NCBI GenBank assembly: GCA_022606135.1
Contig: JABYQN010000008.1
Coordinates: forward strand, 2,232,001-2,296,000
Origin: Fomes fomentarius
Lineage: Eukaryota; Basidiomycota; Agaricomycetes; Polyporales; Polyporaceae
Direction of reading: 5' to 3'
DNA length: 64,000 nucleotides
The position numbers were made by a program, and so were the translations under genes. Position 1 is the first letter of the stretch; each line of letters begins with the position of its first letter. Of this stretch, positions 1 through 10,614 are shown piece by piece. The notes beneath the pieces are model-generated. The model saw only the letters and a list, made by a program, of their open reading frames with translations, made no database searches and was not told the DNA's origin.

Positions 1-968
1 TACAGACCCGGACTCGGAGTAGCCCTGACCCACCGGCTACACCCGCTGACTCACAATCGACTTTCTCCCTTCCTGCTACTGTGCTTCCAATCCACAGTAA
101 CCAATCCGGCCATCCGCTTGGCACAGGGGCGATAGTAGCCATTGCAGTAGCCTGTAACGGCACCGTGACCGTGACCTTCCTGTTTTGGACTCACCTAGTT
201 ACGCTCTACGCTACGTCTCGTTTCTCCAGACGAACCAACGCCAGTACACGGCGTTGGCACCCGAGCCCCGTCCCACCTCGTCCTCCGTACCCCTGTACTA
301 CGTCTCAGACCCTCGAATCAAGTCTTCGCACTCAGACCTCGCCGGGCTCGGGCTACAGCCCGTTACAAGTAGCCGCTCCCGTTCTTGGCACCGTCACGAG
401 CACATTGCTCTTCCTCTGGTTACTGCTCAAACGTTGCTCACACAAAAGGTATAATAAGGGTGTATCACTCAGTTGTACGTGGACAGCACGCCTATGAATG
501 TCCTTTAGATGCTGACGGCTTCTTCCCGACCTTGCAGCCGAGTACATTGATACACTCTCCGCTACGACCGAGCAAGTGAAAATGAGACCTACTTCCTCCG
601 CACGCTGCGCTACCATTGATGCAAATTTCAACTTGGATCCTAGTGTCCTCCCCAGTCCCTTCATGGCTACGTCTCCTCATAATACCCCTCAGTATCTGCA
701 TCCCAGAAAGGCTGTACACTGCGAAACCGGAGTATCGCGGTGTGCTCCCGACGGATGTGAAGGCGGAAACTTCTTCAACGGAGATGTCATCGACGTCTGC
801 ATGGACAGCCCCAGTGCTGGCGCCCAGCGGCAGGAGGTGGATGGAGATGTGCGTTTAGCAGGGGGTCGGCGGACATTAGAGGGAGTTCATCAGATCGAGT
901 TGAGCATGGACGGAGACTCGGCGTCTCATTCGACTCTTCCACCTCCGTACTCCCAACTGAGCGCGTGA
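1..968 (+). CDS. PYM1: PY-tail single-pass membrane protein, class A tail (5' end cut by window edge)
   Basis: Coding sequence enters from the left edge. A Ser/Thr/Pro-rich stretch is followed by a Gly/Ala-rich hydrophobic run (about 110-185). A second hydrophobic segment in the same frame (about 385-440) ends in Lys/Arg residues, the usual juxtamembrane pattern. A GT donor lies near 449; the acceptor is not certain because the best AG (536-537) does not restore phase. The tail exon (about 538-968) contains the box DGDVRLAGG and ends LPPPYSQLSA. Box and PPPY end place it in class A. Having two hydrophobic segments and an unresolved splice is odd, so the copy may be partly decayed. Function unknown; by family pattern a surface protein whose tail offers a WW-domain ligand. 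Confidence 0.5.
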
Positions 969-1820
969 ACTCGTGCAAGATTCACTGATAGACGATGTAG
1001 CCCCCGTGGTTTCTCTTCCTGCTTATGTTTGTGTTTGTTATGTACCCATTGCGCTTTCTTCCCTTCAGTTGCTTTGTACACATGGTCGCTGACTCGGAGG
1101 CTGATCCAGGATGACATTTGGAGTCTGTCTCTACTACTATGTCATCATACCCGTGTCTGTACACAGGGGCTCAATTCACGTGAAGCTGGTACCCTTGTAC
1201 CTAAACAAGAAAGAAAGAAAACCCATCATCAACGAAAAGTAACGAAGGTAAGCTCGCGTCCCCGCATCGTGAATAGAACCGTCCGGGGTGTTCGCACGTG
1301 ATCGACCGCCCAAGAAGCTACGAAGCATTTGAGAACTGATGGCTCCATAGGGTGAGTTCACACGATTTACAGCCTATTCCCATCCCATATCCGTACGTCC
1401 TACCGTCTACGATGCAGTAGGCTTGCTGGTTTGAAGTCGGACATATCAGTCGAGCGAGCATGGACTACTACTTCTCGGACTCGGAGACATGGCGAGCAAC
1501 ATGATATCAATTTTATCAGCATGATCCCTTCCCTCAGCAGCACGCCCTCAATTAGCAGACTGCCAAGATCAAGGTAGGGCTCGACTTGCATTTTGACATG
1601 ATCAATCCAAATTCAACTGCGATCAACCACAGACAATGTGATCCTCCACCCTCTGTAGGGGCGAGTCATAGACGCCTCATTCTCATATATCATAATGCGC
1701 CCCGTCGATCATACACAAGAAAGAGAGGTTGCTTCACACCGCTTCGAACGGTGCCTTTTCTAAAAAGTACAAAGTCCAGATGACGGCTCCGGGTGGCGAA
1801 GACTCATCGCTCCCCCTCCC
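969..1820. other. intergenic, no supported gene
   Basis: Only short open frames without family resemblance are seen. The stretch holds the 3' flank of PYM1 and the presumed promoter of PYM2. No repeat was recognised. Confidence 0.4.
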
Positions 1821-2830
1821 ATGGCGACCCCCTTGCCTTCCGCCGTGTCCGTTCTCACCGTCAAGAATGGCATAACGATCGTGTCATATCCACCCGTCAC
1901 AGATGAAGGCGTCACAGACGTTGGCTACACTGGCGGTGGTAACGACGGAAACACAAACCCCACCGATGGAACCACCAGACCAACTGAAATCAGCACGACG
2001 AGCACAACTCCCCTCCTGATCACCTCCGACTCGCACGACACAATCACTGCAATATCGACCGATATTGCTCAGGTTACAGAAGGAGTACAAACGTACTCAG
2101 CTCCTCCACTCGGTGTGGGTGCGATCGTCGGTATCACCGTCGCTGTTGTTCTGTTTGTGGCTGCGATGGGCACAGTGGTCATGTTCCGCTGCGTGCGTCG
2201 CGGGCGCAAACAAAGGCACTATCCTATGGGACGCCCTGAAGGTGCGGGTAAACATCTAGTATGGCCCGGTACGTTCCTTTGAGACAACTTTTTCCATATT
2301 CATTCATGCATATTATCTTGAAAGGACGACGCCGATCACACAACTCCCTCGGGCAGTCACCGTTCATGCAGCTACGGCCAAACGACTCCCTCCTTCGTAC
2401 ACAAATTCCAAGCGCTTCCGAATCCCAGAGTGCATCAAGAATAGACTCTCGCGAGAAGGCGCTGTCAACTACTCTCCGGTCGTCTGTCAATTCACGTGCC
2501 GACCTTGAACGTGCCGTGATTTCGGGTCACCCTCGCAGCCCCCGCTCGCCATACCACGCCACCACCACTATGCACACTCTTGACTCGGACGCTCCTCCCT
2601 CCTACCGGAGGTTCACGTACAATCTTCCTGCTTACGAGAAAGGGAATGCCTCACGCTCTGAAGAAGCTCCAATTGTTCGCTCGAAGAAGAAGAATCGCGT
2701 TGTCCGGCCCGGGTTGGCCGTGGTTGATGCACGGCCACTAGAATCCGTAGATCATGTCGAAGATGCACGGAGTGACACAGGATCTACTCCCTCAACCGTT
2801 CCGCCTCCATACTCGGAAGCGGGGGTATAG
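1821..2830 (+). CDS. PYM2: PY-tail single-pass membrane protein with several PY motifs
   Basis: Two exons, 1821-2241 and 2325-2830, joined in phase 1 across an 83-bp intron (2242-2324), give about 308 residues. An acidic, Gly/Thr-rich outer part precedes a TM helix at about residues 98-122 that starts GVGAIVGITV. Arg/Lys residues follow at once. The tail is long, Ser/Arg-rich and probably disordered. It carries APPSY, NLPAY and the C-terminal VPPPYSEAGV, three [L/P]PxY-type motifs. The DGGVRLAGG box of other class A tails is missing. No signal peptide is evident at the ATG chosen (1821), so an upstream exon or signal-anchor topology is possible. Role unknown; the motif number suggests multivalent WW binding. 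Confidence 0.72.
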
Positions 2831-2859
2831 TTGCGACAGTAGGACAAGACCGTCGTGGG

Positions 2860-4440
2860 CAATGATGCCAGGAGCGTTGTTCGACGTCTCAAATAGTGAG
2901 GTCTTCACGGTATGTGACCATCAGAATGCGCTGACATCTCTCTCATCAGGTTTCGGTGATACTGGTACTGTGAAGACGAGAGTCGCACCGTGCTTGTCGA
3001 AGATCAATCAGTCAATGCCGCCACCCGACCCGACCGACGTTGCAGCGCCCTTCATCGGCTTATCTCTGTATTACCCTTATTAATTGGACGCGGAGTACGC
3101 CCTCTCCCCTCCCATCTCCTGTCCTCCAGGAGCCGCGTTGCCCTGTATGACCGGGCTACCCACACTCCTTCATACACGCCTCCTCGCTCACAGAGCCCCA
3201 GATTTCAGCTTTGGATTCGGGTTCAGCGCCCCGTTCATCACAGGATTCGAAGGTGCTGGCAGAGCTACGGAGACATCAGATCAACGTGTAGGATCAGATT
3301 CGACTCCCCCTCCGACCGATGTCCACACCTCCACTCCTACGCTGCCTACCACTACAACCGTGCCTACGTCCTCCAGCTCCTCTGCCAGCTCCCGCGCTCC
3401 GTCTTTGCCGCCATCATCTGCGCCCCCCTTTCCTTCCGTGTCCAGCACTCGAACACAGATCCCCTCGAACACGTTACCGACCACTACTTCTCAACCCACT
3501 GCTCTTCAAGACTCGGCCGGGTCTACCAGCGAAGATTCCCAATCTTTGACGGCATCAGCCTTCACCCAGACGCAGACCGTCACGCAAGTGAATGATCCTA
3601 TCATCACTAGCGCGCCCCAAAAATCGTTGGGCGGGGGCGCGATTGCCGGAATTGCAGTAGGAACCACTCTACTTGCAGCGCTTCTCGTGGTCTTCCTCGT
3701 CTTGCTCTATCTTCGACGGAGACACCGACAGGAGGGCAGCGGAAAGCCGGAACATCTTTTTACGGGAGGCGGGAAATCCGGAGATGGAGATAAGTTTCCA
3801 AGTGGTATGTTCGAAACTTAATGGTGTTTATTGTCACTCATGTCTACAATCGTTTCAGATCCTTGGGATATACCGCCTTTGAATATCGAGGATACTTTTC
3901 CTTCACCCACGCTGAGTCCCTCTTCAGACGCCTCCGACCGTGCTACCATCGCCCACTCGATCATGATCAATCCCGCTAGTACGCTAGAGAAGCCCGAGTC
4001 CAGAGGTCACATCCGACCGCCACAGGAGCTCCCCATCGGTGCCGTGGGCGGAACGCAGAGAGCAAATGGCAGGCTGACGCACTCGCCTCTTCGTATACAC
4101 GAGACGGATGGAGGCGTGAGACTTGCAGGGGGACGACCAGGCTCTGAGACGGGTTTACTGTACGACGATGAGGACGCTCCAAGCGATGATGCTGGGGCGA
4201 CTCTTCCTCCTCCGTACTCGGAGGTACGATACTGATGCATGGAGTACTGTGATCGTGTTGATCTGAGCCAGTATTGTGATGCCGCAATGGAAAGAGCTGA
4301 AGTGAGCGAGGACGAGGCGGTGAAGTTGGACATTGAATTGGTACGCACTCTAATGGTAGAACGGCCATACAAGATTCGCCTCGTAGAGACACATTTTGTT
4401 CACTGAACGCGAAGGCCGGTCGATGGGGAAGACTCGAAGA
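2860..4440 (+). repeat. duplicated unit, left copy (contains PYM3)
   Basis: The PYM3 gene and both flanks match 8.91-10.44 kb in direct orientation. Recognisable shared stretches are the upstream part around the TCATCAGG segment (2945/8993), most of the coding region, the intron position, and the 3' flank after the stop codon. The unit is about 1.5 kb. It reflects a duplication across the GDSL relic that now lies between the copies. Confidence 0.75.
3147..4235 (+). CDS. PYM3: PY-tail single-pass membrane protein, class A
   Basis: Exons 3147-3804 and 3859-4235, with a 54-bp intron (3805-3858, GTATGT..CAG) in phase 1, give about 344 residues. The ATG at 3147 aligns with the start of paralogue PYM4; no ATG lies further upstream in frame. 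A Ser/Thr/Pro-rich outer region leads to a TM helix (about 162-188) starting GGGAIAGIAVG, then RRRHRQ. The tail has DGGVRLAGG and ends LPPPYSEVRY. The N-terminus is not a clear signal peptide, so extra 5' exons are possible. The stop codon inside the intron means retention would truncate the protein before the PY end. Best read as a surface protein with a WW-ligand tail. Confidence 0.75.
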
Positions 4441-5543
4441 TCGACTTGACAATATTAAATGAACCGAGATCGTGCTGGTATATTAGTCTCGCGAAGCACC
4501 TCTCAATTCATACCTTATTTTTGACGTACAATTGTTGTTGACGGCGTGTTGCATTGAAAGTTACTTAGAGAGAGTCCTTCGGTTCCATGCCCAAAGTAAA
4601 GTATTGCATTAGTTCTGCAAGCGCCACACTTGGCAGACATTGCCACATTCATAAAGGCGAGGACGACGACCATTGCTGTGGTCAATAACGTGATAGATAG
4701 CACCAGGCTGTGCCAGTGAGCCGCTGCCTTCCATACAGTGACTGCCAGTCAACCAAAGCTTGTATTACTGCACCTGGGCTGTCACGGTGTGATTGATGGC
4801 GGCCACACTAAATGGTCTAATGGTCCAAGAAACCTGGTACTGCCTGATATAGTGCTTACACAGTTGAAATATGTCAAACTCAAGGCCAGCATACTGACTC
4901 GGTTGTAACTGGCAGAAACAGACCTGCACTGCAAAGATCACATCCTTTGCGAGGTCAGGAAAGGGATGGGAATTGGAAAATGGAAATCATAAGTTCTGCA
5001 CGGTGAAATAAACCCCTTAGAGGTGCGAAAATAGGCCTCCAACGCCGTTCCTGGGCAGGTAAGTCAGGCTTAGCTATGTCTGTAAGCCTAACCCTACGAC
5101 CCTTGTGAAACTGAGCGAGCTCATCGTTTCTCCAAGATTTCTGGGAACGATGCGTCCGTTCCAGTGCTGGGTCGACATCTACCGCTTGAACTTCCTGATT
5201 CAGTCAAAGCGAGCTAGTTCACACGCCACATCTCAGGGCGCCAAAGAACACCGCCAAGATGATCGTCCTCACAACCTTCCCAACCTCACCCTGAAACCAT
5301 GAACGGTTCTCTATGCTGTACTCATGCTGAGCTACACGTTCTGATAATCCGCTCAGTCTGCGTGATTATATGTTGCTGGCGAAGACTATGGCCATACAGT
5401 TGTATCCTGCGTTCCAGCACTATGCACTCTCTGCCTGTATTCGAGTCCCCCTGCCCATGTTACGTCTGTATAGCTCTGCCATGCCGCACGTTCGATTTCC
5501 CCCATCAACTGCCTCCTGCGTCAGGGACTGCCTTACACCGAAG
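4236..5543. other. intergenic, no supported gene
   Basis: The first part is the 3' flank shared with PYM4. The rest is AT-richer with no frame that resembles a known family. It ends with a dispersed repeat copy (about 5166-5240). Confidence 0.4.
5166..5240 (+). repeat. dispersed repeat, copy 1
   Basis: About 70 bases starting GTCGACATCTACCGCTT match 15116-15188 (GTCGACATCCAGCGCTT) with scattered differences and share the end AGGGCGCC. No terminal repeats or coding capacity are visible. It is probably a fragment of an old element. Confidence 0.5.
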
Positions 5544-6760
5544 ATGAGGATCCTGTCTCTGATCTCCCTCGCGGCAGTGGTCTCTTCACTTCCAGGACTA
5601 GGGTATGCACTCCGACTATCCCAGGAAGTCTTTTCGCTCGCCCGGCAGGACAGGAACAATGGCATACACCTTGCGGTCTCTCCCATCTGCGGCTCTCTAT
5701 CTGGAAGTACAGCGGACGTGAATGCTGGTGTTGCGCTCAAGCGCATCAAGCCTACGATTGTCGCGTTTCGAGTAAGTGTCCCCTCTTCTTGACTGTGACT
5801 TATCACCCACTGAGGCCGAGCGCTGAACGTTGAATTGATAGGACTCGTATACTGATGGCGGGAGACAGGATGGAGGACCGCTTCTACTAGCTGTTATTGT
5901 ACCTCTAGACGTAGAGACCGGAGGACGGTCTACGGATGGGGAAGTCTGGGTTGAGGATCTAGCAGGTGCAAATGTCATGGATTACGCGGTACGTGCATCA
6001 ACGTATCAACTTCTCTGCCCTCTGCCCGTTGCTTCAATACCGAGATACGTGTTGTGTCCGTCAGCAATCTGGCGCATGTACGGATCTGAGGTTGTGGCCT
6101 AGTGCGATCAAGAAGGTGGATCTCGTCGGACAGGGTGCGTGGTCTCAGACTTGGTGGCTGTCCAGGATCGCTGAGGTCATGTCAGTGGCGACGTTTTTGA
6201 ACCAGTCCGACGAACTGGACCCTGAGAGCACCTTGCACGGTGTTGCTGGGGAGGAGCCTAGTATCCGGGGTACGCCGCATTTTGTAGTGAGCTCGCTGCA
6301 TAGGAAAAATATCACCTAAGATACTGAACACTGGGCTGTGTTTATATTGAATTTAACTTCCCGCCAGTGGTGTGTATTATGTAGTACTACGCGACTGGTT
6401 TCCGACCTAGTATTACTATACCTTGCGAGAGGGGTAATGGAAGCGCCCATCAACCAAGATATGATGGCTCGGAGCGCTCCCGCCACTTACGCAGCCTTAC
6501 TATTGACTTTCGTTCTCAGAGCAGTGTCTCACTCTTCTTAGCATGGCGAGGCGATCGCCGAAGTCGCGGCAAGCATTTTCCTTCAGCGCGAACTTCCAGT
6601 CGAACCGCATGGCTATGGGATACCCACTTGAAACGTCCGGCACTATGTCATCCATACCGACTTAGGCTGGCTCGGGATGAGTAATTTGAATCCTCGCGAC
6701 AGCGGAGCTTTTGAAGATATGGGATAGGGTGATATGGGAAGCAGAGGAAGAGCTGGACTG
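5544..6760 (+). pseudogene. decayed GDSL/SGNH-type esterase gene
   Basis: Starts with a convincing signal peptide (MRILSLISLAAVV). After an intron (about 5772-5841) comes RDSYTDGG, the block I Ser motif of fungal GDSL acylhydrolases, where the residue before Asp is usually Gly. Next come a SGACTDLRLWPS block and a FLNQSDELDP segment. The expected GIND-type block III is not found where it should be. Further on, a segment fitting the C-terminal part is interrupted by an in-frame TAG at 6539-6541 (HSS*HGEAIAE), and later sequence only faintly resembles the family end. Intact members are secreted carbohydrate or lipid esterases. This copy is most likely inactive; an unusual gene model could rescue part of it. 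Confidence 0.62.
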
Positions 6761-8500
6761 GTTGGTATGGATGCGACTGCACCTGTGTCGCATGGATTGT
6801 CTCTGTTGCACTCTTGGTGAGTAGTCTGATTCACGTATGTTGGAGTCCGGCGAGCAGGAAGGTGAGTGCAGGCCCGGCCATATACGCTTAACCCCCGGTG
6901 TAGGGGATGAAGATCATGGGGCACGATGTGGAGGTGTCTGAGGCGCTTCGCCATCACTACATACACTTGCTGCTGGTCGGATAAGGTAGAACGTCGTGTG
7001 GGTAGGGTCCGGATGTTGAATGAATTGTTGGGTATACCAAGGGCGAAATCAAACAGCATTGCATTGTTGAGCTACCCTTGCTCCTTCGCCGACCATCCAC
7101 CGTGACCTAGAGCTGGCATCACATCTGTCAAGGAGGTCGGAACACTGATCCCGGATTGTGCACAGTTACCGACTCATCTTGTATCAGGCACTGGCCTAGG
7201 TACAGAAAGCAGATTTCCGGTTCGCATGTAAAACAAGTCTGGTTGCGGGCTACAGCAATGCGTCAAGCCTAGTGCGGCACGTTCACAGATGTAGCGATCA
7301 CGAGCTACAACGCATCATGCATTAGAACACCCTCGTCGATCTGACTGGATCTTGGCGCGACGACCCAGCGTGAGGCCTTTAGAAGGACCTGATTCGAGAA
7401 CTTGGATCATGATAGTGGACACTCAACAACAGGATGTAATAGGAGAGAGGTGAGTACATGCAGACATTGATTGTGGACGGACGGGGTCCATGATTGCAGG
7501 GTAATCCCACCATCCAGGGAGATGGACTCAGACAGGATCCTCCTTGTGGCCGTGAAGGGGTGCGTGTTTCATCTAGCTCAAGTAGGACTCGTGGCTGATT
7601 CTACTTCTTGTTCTATCGGAGCAGTTCGATGGCATTGACCGGATTTTACGATCAGAATCGGACATTATAGCCATTTACCAATTGTTCCTATCTATCTTTG
7701 TGCGTCTCGGCCGCCCTTCAACTCAATCTCGCTCTCCATGCACAATGGAAGCGACGAATATGATGTCGTGTCAGGCATGTAGTGATGATCAGGCCACATT
7801 GTCGTGATTCGTGCTGGTGTATCTCTCAATCATCATGATGGTACTGACATAGCCTCAAACTCACTTCATGACTTGACAACTCCAACAATTACGACGCTTC
7901 TTCGTTCTCGCACTGGATTCGTACCTACCCGTTTCCTCTCCTCCTCCGGCACCATCTCGTCTAGCTCAAACCTCACACTATCATTCCTCAACCTCTAAAC
8001 CAGGCATCACCCTGCGGAATTCTGCTTGTCATTTCGTGTCACGACTACAACTACTCCCAAAGTTGACCTACTGCCTCCTCTTAGCGGTGCTGATCGCCCG
8101 TGCTCGGGCTGAAGATATCGCAATCAATGTGCGTCGGAAGTGATAACTTGAGAAGGCGGACAAGGCCAGTCCACTCTGTCGATCCTCTCAAACCGTCAAA
8201 TGGAACCGCCATCAGGCTGTATCTGGAGTTTAATGCAACGTCATTCTCTGGAATACCACCGTTGCTGCGGGAACCAGTATGTCGTTCTCCGTCGCCGACG
8301 GTGCGACCAACATGACCTCTTTTTGACATTAGATCATCGCACGGGCAAGGGAGGACAGTAGTCTTACCACGTCTATCATATCGACGGGAAAGAGTTCCGC
8401 ATCCGTTATAGGGACAGCAGGTGTACTTTCCTATCGTCCTTCTGGTCGCGCCATTGGGGAGCACCGTCCGAGCTAGAAGAGAGACATTATGCGACCGCTG
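6761..8500. other. intergenic, no supported gene
   Basis: No intact gene. A Ser/Thr-rich short frame at 7804-7998 could be remnant stalk sequence but nothing confirms it. Confidence 0.35.
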
Positions 8501-8511
8501 ACGATGAGCAG

Positions 8512-8690
8512 ATGGTAAGAGTAGAATGGTCTGAGGAGGACGGTTCGCGAAGACCACATAGTGGAGCTGATTGTCAGTGGGACGTTGATAGAGACTCTAT
8601 CCCATCGGCGCTGCGGCCTCCGTATTCACGGACTTCACTCAGGATCGTCTCGTTGTCGCTAATGCCCATGTTACGCCCGAATTGTGCTCT
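8512..8690 (+). pseudogene. possible relic of a PYM tail
   Basis: A short frame contains SALRPPYSRT, which looks like a worn LPPPYS end, about 500 bases upstream of the PYM4 unit. No TM segment or DGGVRLAGG box is attached, and the first Pro of PPxY is replaced by Arg. The call rests on this single motif and is weak. Confidence 0.25.
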
Positions 8691-8909
8691 GAGCATGACT
8701 CTAATGAAATATGTAGAGGTTCGGTGATTACCCGTGTAATATGTGGCATAGACTCTTTACGAAGGCCGTTGCCGTCAAAGGAAGTTAATATGATCGCCGC
8801 TGCGGCACAGACAGGCGGTGAGGTCGGCATTCAATTGCTCCCAACCCAATGCACGTCTTACTGATACTCTACGTGTGATATGAGGGAAATGTTGAGGGGG
8901 CGACGGTAC

Positions 8910-10440
8910 CTGAAATGTTGTTCGACATCTTCCGTCCACAGCATATGTCCCTTCACGTCGTAGTTTGCTGACATCTCTCATCAGGCTTCGTTGATACTGA
9001 GAAGACGAGGGGAACATCATACCCATCGAAGATGTGTTCGTTGCTGAACCGAAGCGCCCTCGGCCATCCGCGTCCGTCAAGTACAAATATCTCTGTATCA
9101 CCCACAATTCAAGGTTGCCCTCTCTTCCTATCCTCTCCAGAGACTCTAGACTGGAAGCCCTAGAAGCATGACTTGGCTAACCCCCGTTCTGCATACACGT
9201 CAACTCGTTCACAGAGTACCGGAATTCGCCGGCAGCACCGCATTCACCACAGAATTCATGATGTCCGTGACCATCGAGGGTCCTAGCAGAGCTACGGACT
9301 CTACTACGACGAGCCTCCCTGGGTTACTCCTTTCTTCATCGCTGTTTTCCTCCAGACCCATTTCTATCTCTTCTATCTCCTCCATCAGCTCTCACATATT
9401 TTCCACGCGCTCTCACACGCTTCCTTTGCCAACTGATGTCGTACGCACAACTGTAGATCCTTCACCTGAGACCCCAGTTCCTTCCGTGTCCAGCCCTCGA
9501 GCACAAACCCCCTCTGACGTGTTACCCATCCCTTCTCCTCCCCCCAAAGATTCCGCGGAGTCCATCGTTCAATATTCCCAATCTTTGACCGCATCAGCGT
9601 TTACTCAGACGCAGACCATCACGCAAGTGAATGATCCTATCATCACTAGCACGCCTCAACAATCGTTGAGCGGGGGCGCGATTGCCGGAATTGCAGTAGG
9701 AACCGCTCTGCTTGCAGCGCTTCTCGCGGTCTTCCTTGTCTTATTCTATCTTCGACGGAGACACCGACAGGAGGGTAGCGGAAAGCCGGAAAGTTTTTTC
9801 ACGGGAGGCGGGAAATCTGGAGATGGAGATAACGCCCCAAGTGGTATGTTCGAAACTGGACAGCCATGTTTACTATCACTAATATCTCCAGTCGTTTCAG
9901 ATTCTCTGGATATACCGCCTGATATCCCGGATACTGTTCCTTCACTCCTGCTTGATCCCTCTTCAGACGTCTCCGACCATGCGATCATTGCCGAATCGAA
10001 CGGAGTCAATCCCGCTAGTACGCTGGAGAAGCCCGACCCTATCGGTGCCGCGGGCTCGCCCCCTCGTTTACACGAGATAGATGGAGGCGTGAGACTTGCA
10101 GGGGGACGACCAGGCTCAGCCCTCCCGTACGACGATGAGGACGCTCTGAGCCGAAGGGATGATGATGGGTCGACTCTCCCTCCTCCGTACTCGGAGGTAC
10201 GATACTGATGCATGGAGCACTGTGATCGTGTTAATCTCAGCCAGTATTGTGATGCCGCAATGGCAAGAGCTGAAGTGGGCAAGGACGAGACGGATGTTGG
10301 ACATAGAGCTCACTGTACACACTCCAATGCTGGACGCTAGACAATCATACAAGTTCCGCCTTGTAGAGACACATTCTAATTGCTGAACACGAAGGCCGAT
10401 CAATGGGGCGGAGTCGGAGAGCGACTTGACAACTGTACGT
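8910..10440 (+). repeat. duplicated unit, right copy (contains PYM4)
   Basis: Direct repeat partner of 2860-4440, covering the 5' flank, coding region and 3' flank of PYM4. The 3' flanks after both stop codons are nearly identical for more than 50 bases, so the duplication is fairly recent. Confidence 0.75.
9168..10208 (+). CDS. PYM4: PY-tail single-pass membrane protein, class A (paralogue of PYM3)
   Basis: Open from ATG 9168 to the stop at 10208. The intron of PYM3 is conserved at 9844-9900 (GTATGT..TTTCAG), but here it is 57 bp, a multiple of three, and has no stop. The spliced form is about 327 residues; the retained form is 346. TM helix about 169-195 starts SGGAIAGIAVG and is followed by RRRHRQ. 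The tail has DGGVRLAGG and ends LPPPYSEVRY, identical to PYM3. The outer part is rich in Ser/Thr/Pro. Its 3' end converges on the GH92 gene. Function unknown; probable surface protein with a WW-ligand tail. Confidence 0.8.
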   Translation: MTWLTPVLHTRQLVHRVPEFAGSTAFTTEFMMSVTIEGPSRATDSTTTSLPGLLLSSSLFSSRPISISSISSISSHIFSTRSHTLPLPTDVVRTTVDPSPETPVPSVSSPRAQTPSDVLPIPSPPPKDSAESIVQYSQSLTASAFTQTQTITQVNDPIITSTPQQSLSGGAIAGIAVGTALLAALLAVFLVLFYLRRRHRQEGSGKPESFFTGGGKSGDGDNAPSGMFETGQPCLLSLISPVVSDSLDIPPDIPDTVPSLLLDPSSDVSDHAIIAESNGVNPASTLEKPDPIGAAGSPPRLHEIDGGVRLAGGRPGSALPYDDEDALSRRDDDGSTLPPPYSEVRY

Positions 10441-10614
10441 TGACGCTCTGAGCTAGAAATCATCTGGGAGATAGAGTAGGAAGTCGGTAAAAGTGAAATT
10501 TTTCCCGTTGTCCGGTTAAAAATCATACACAACGACGAACCCAATGAGCAGAAGTGGGGCAGGGATGATACTACGTGGCATAGAGACTCGGAATGCTCAA
10601 CCATCCTCCAGCCT
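10209..10614. other. convergent intergenic spacer
   Basis: Lies between the stop codons of PYM4 and the GH92 gene. The left half is 3' flank shared with PYM3. No other feature seen. Confidence 0.4.
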
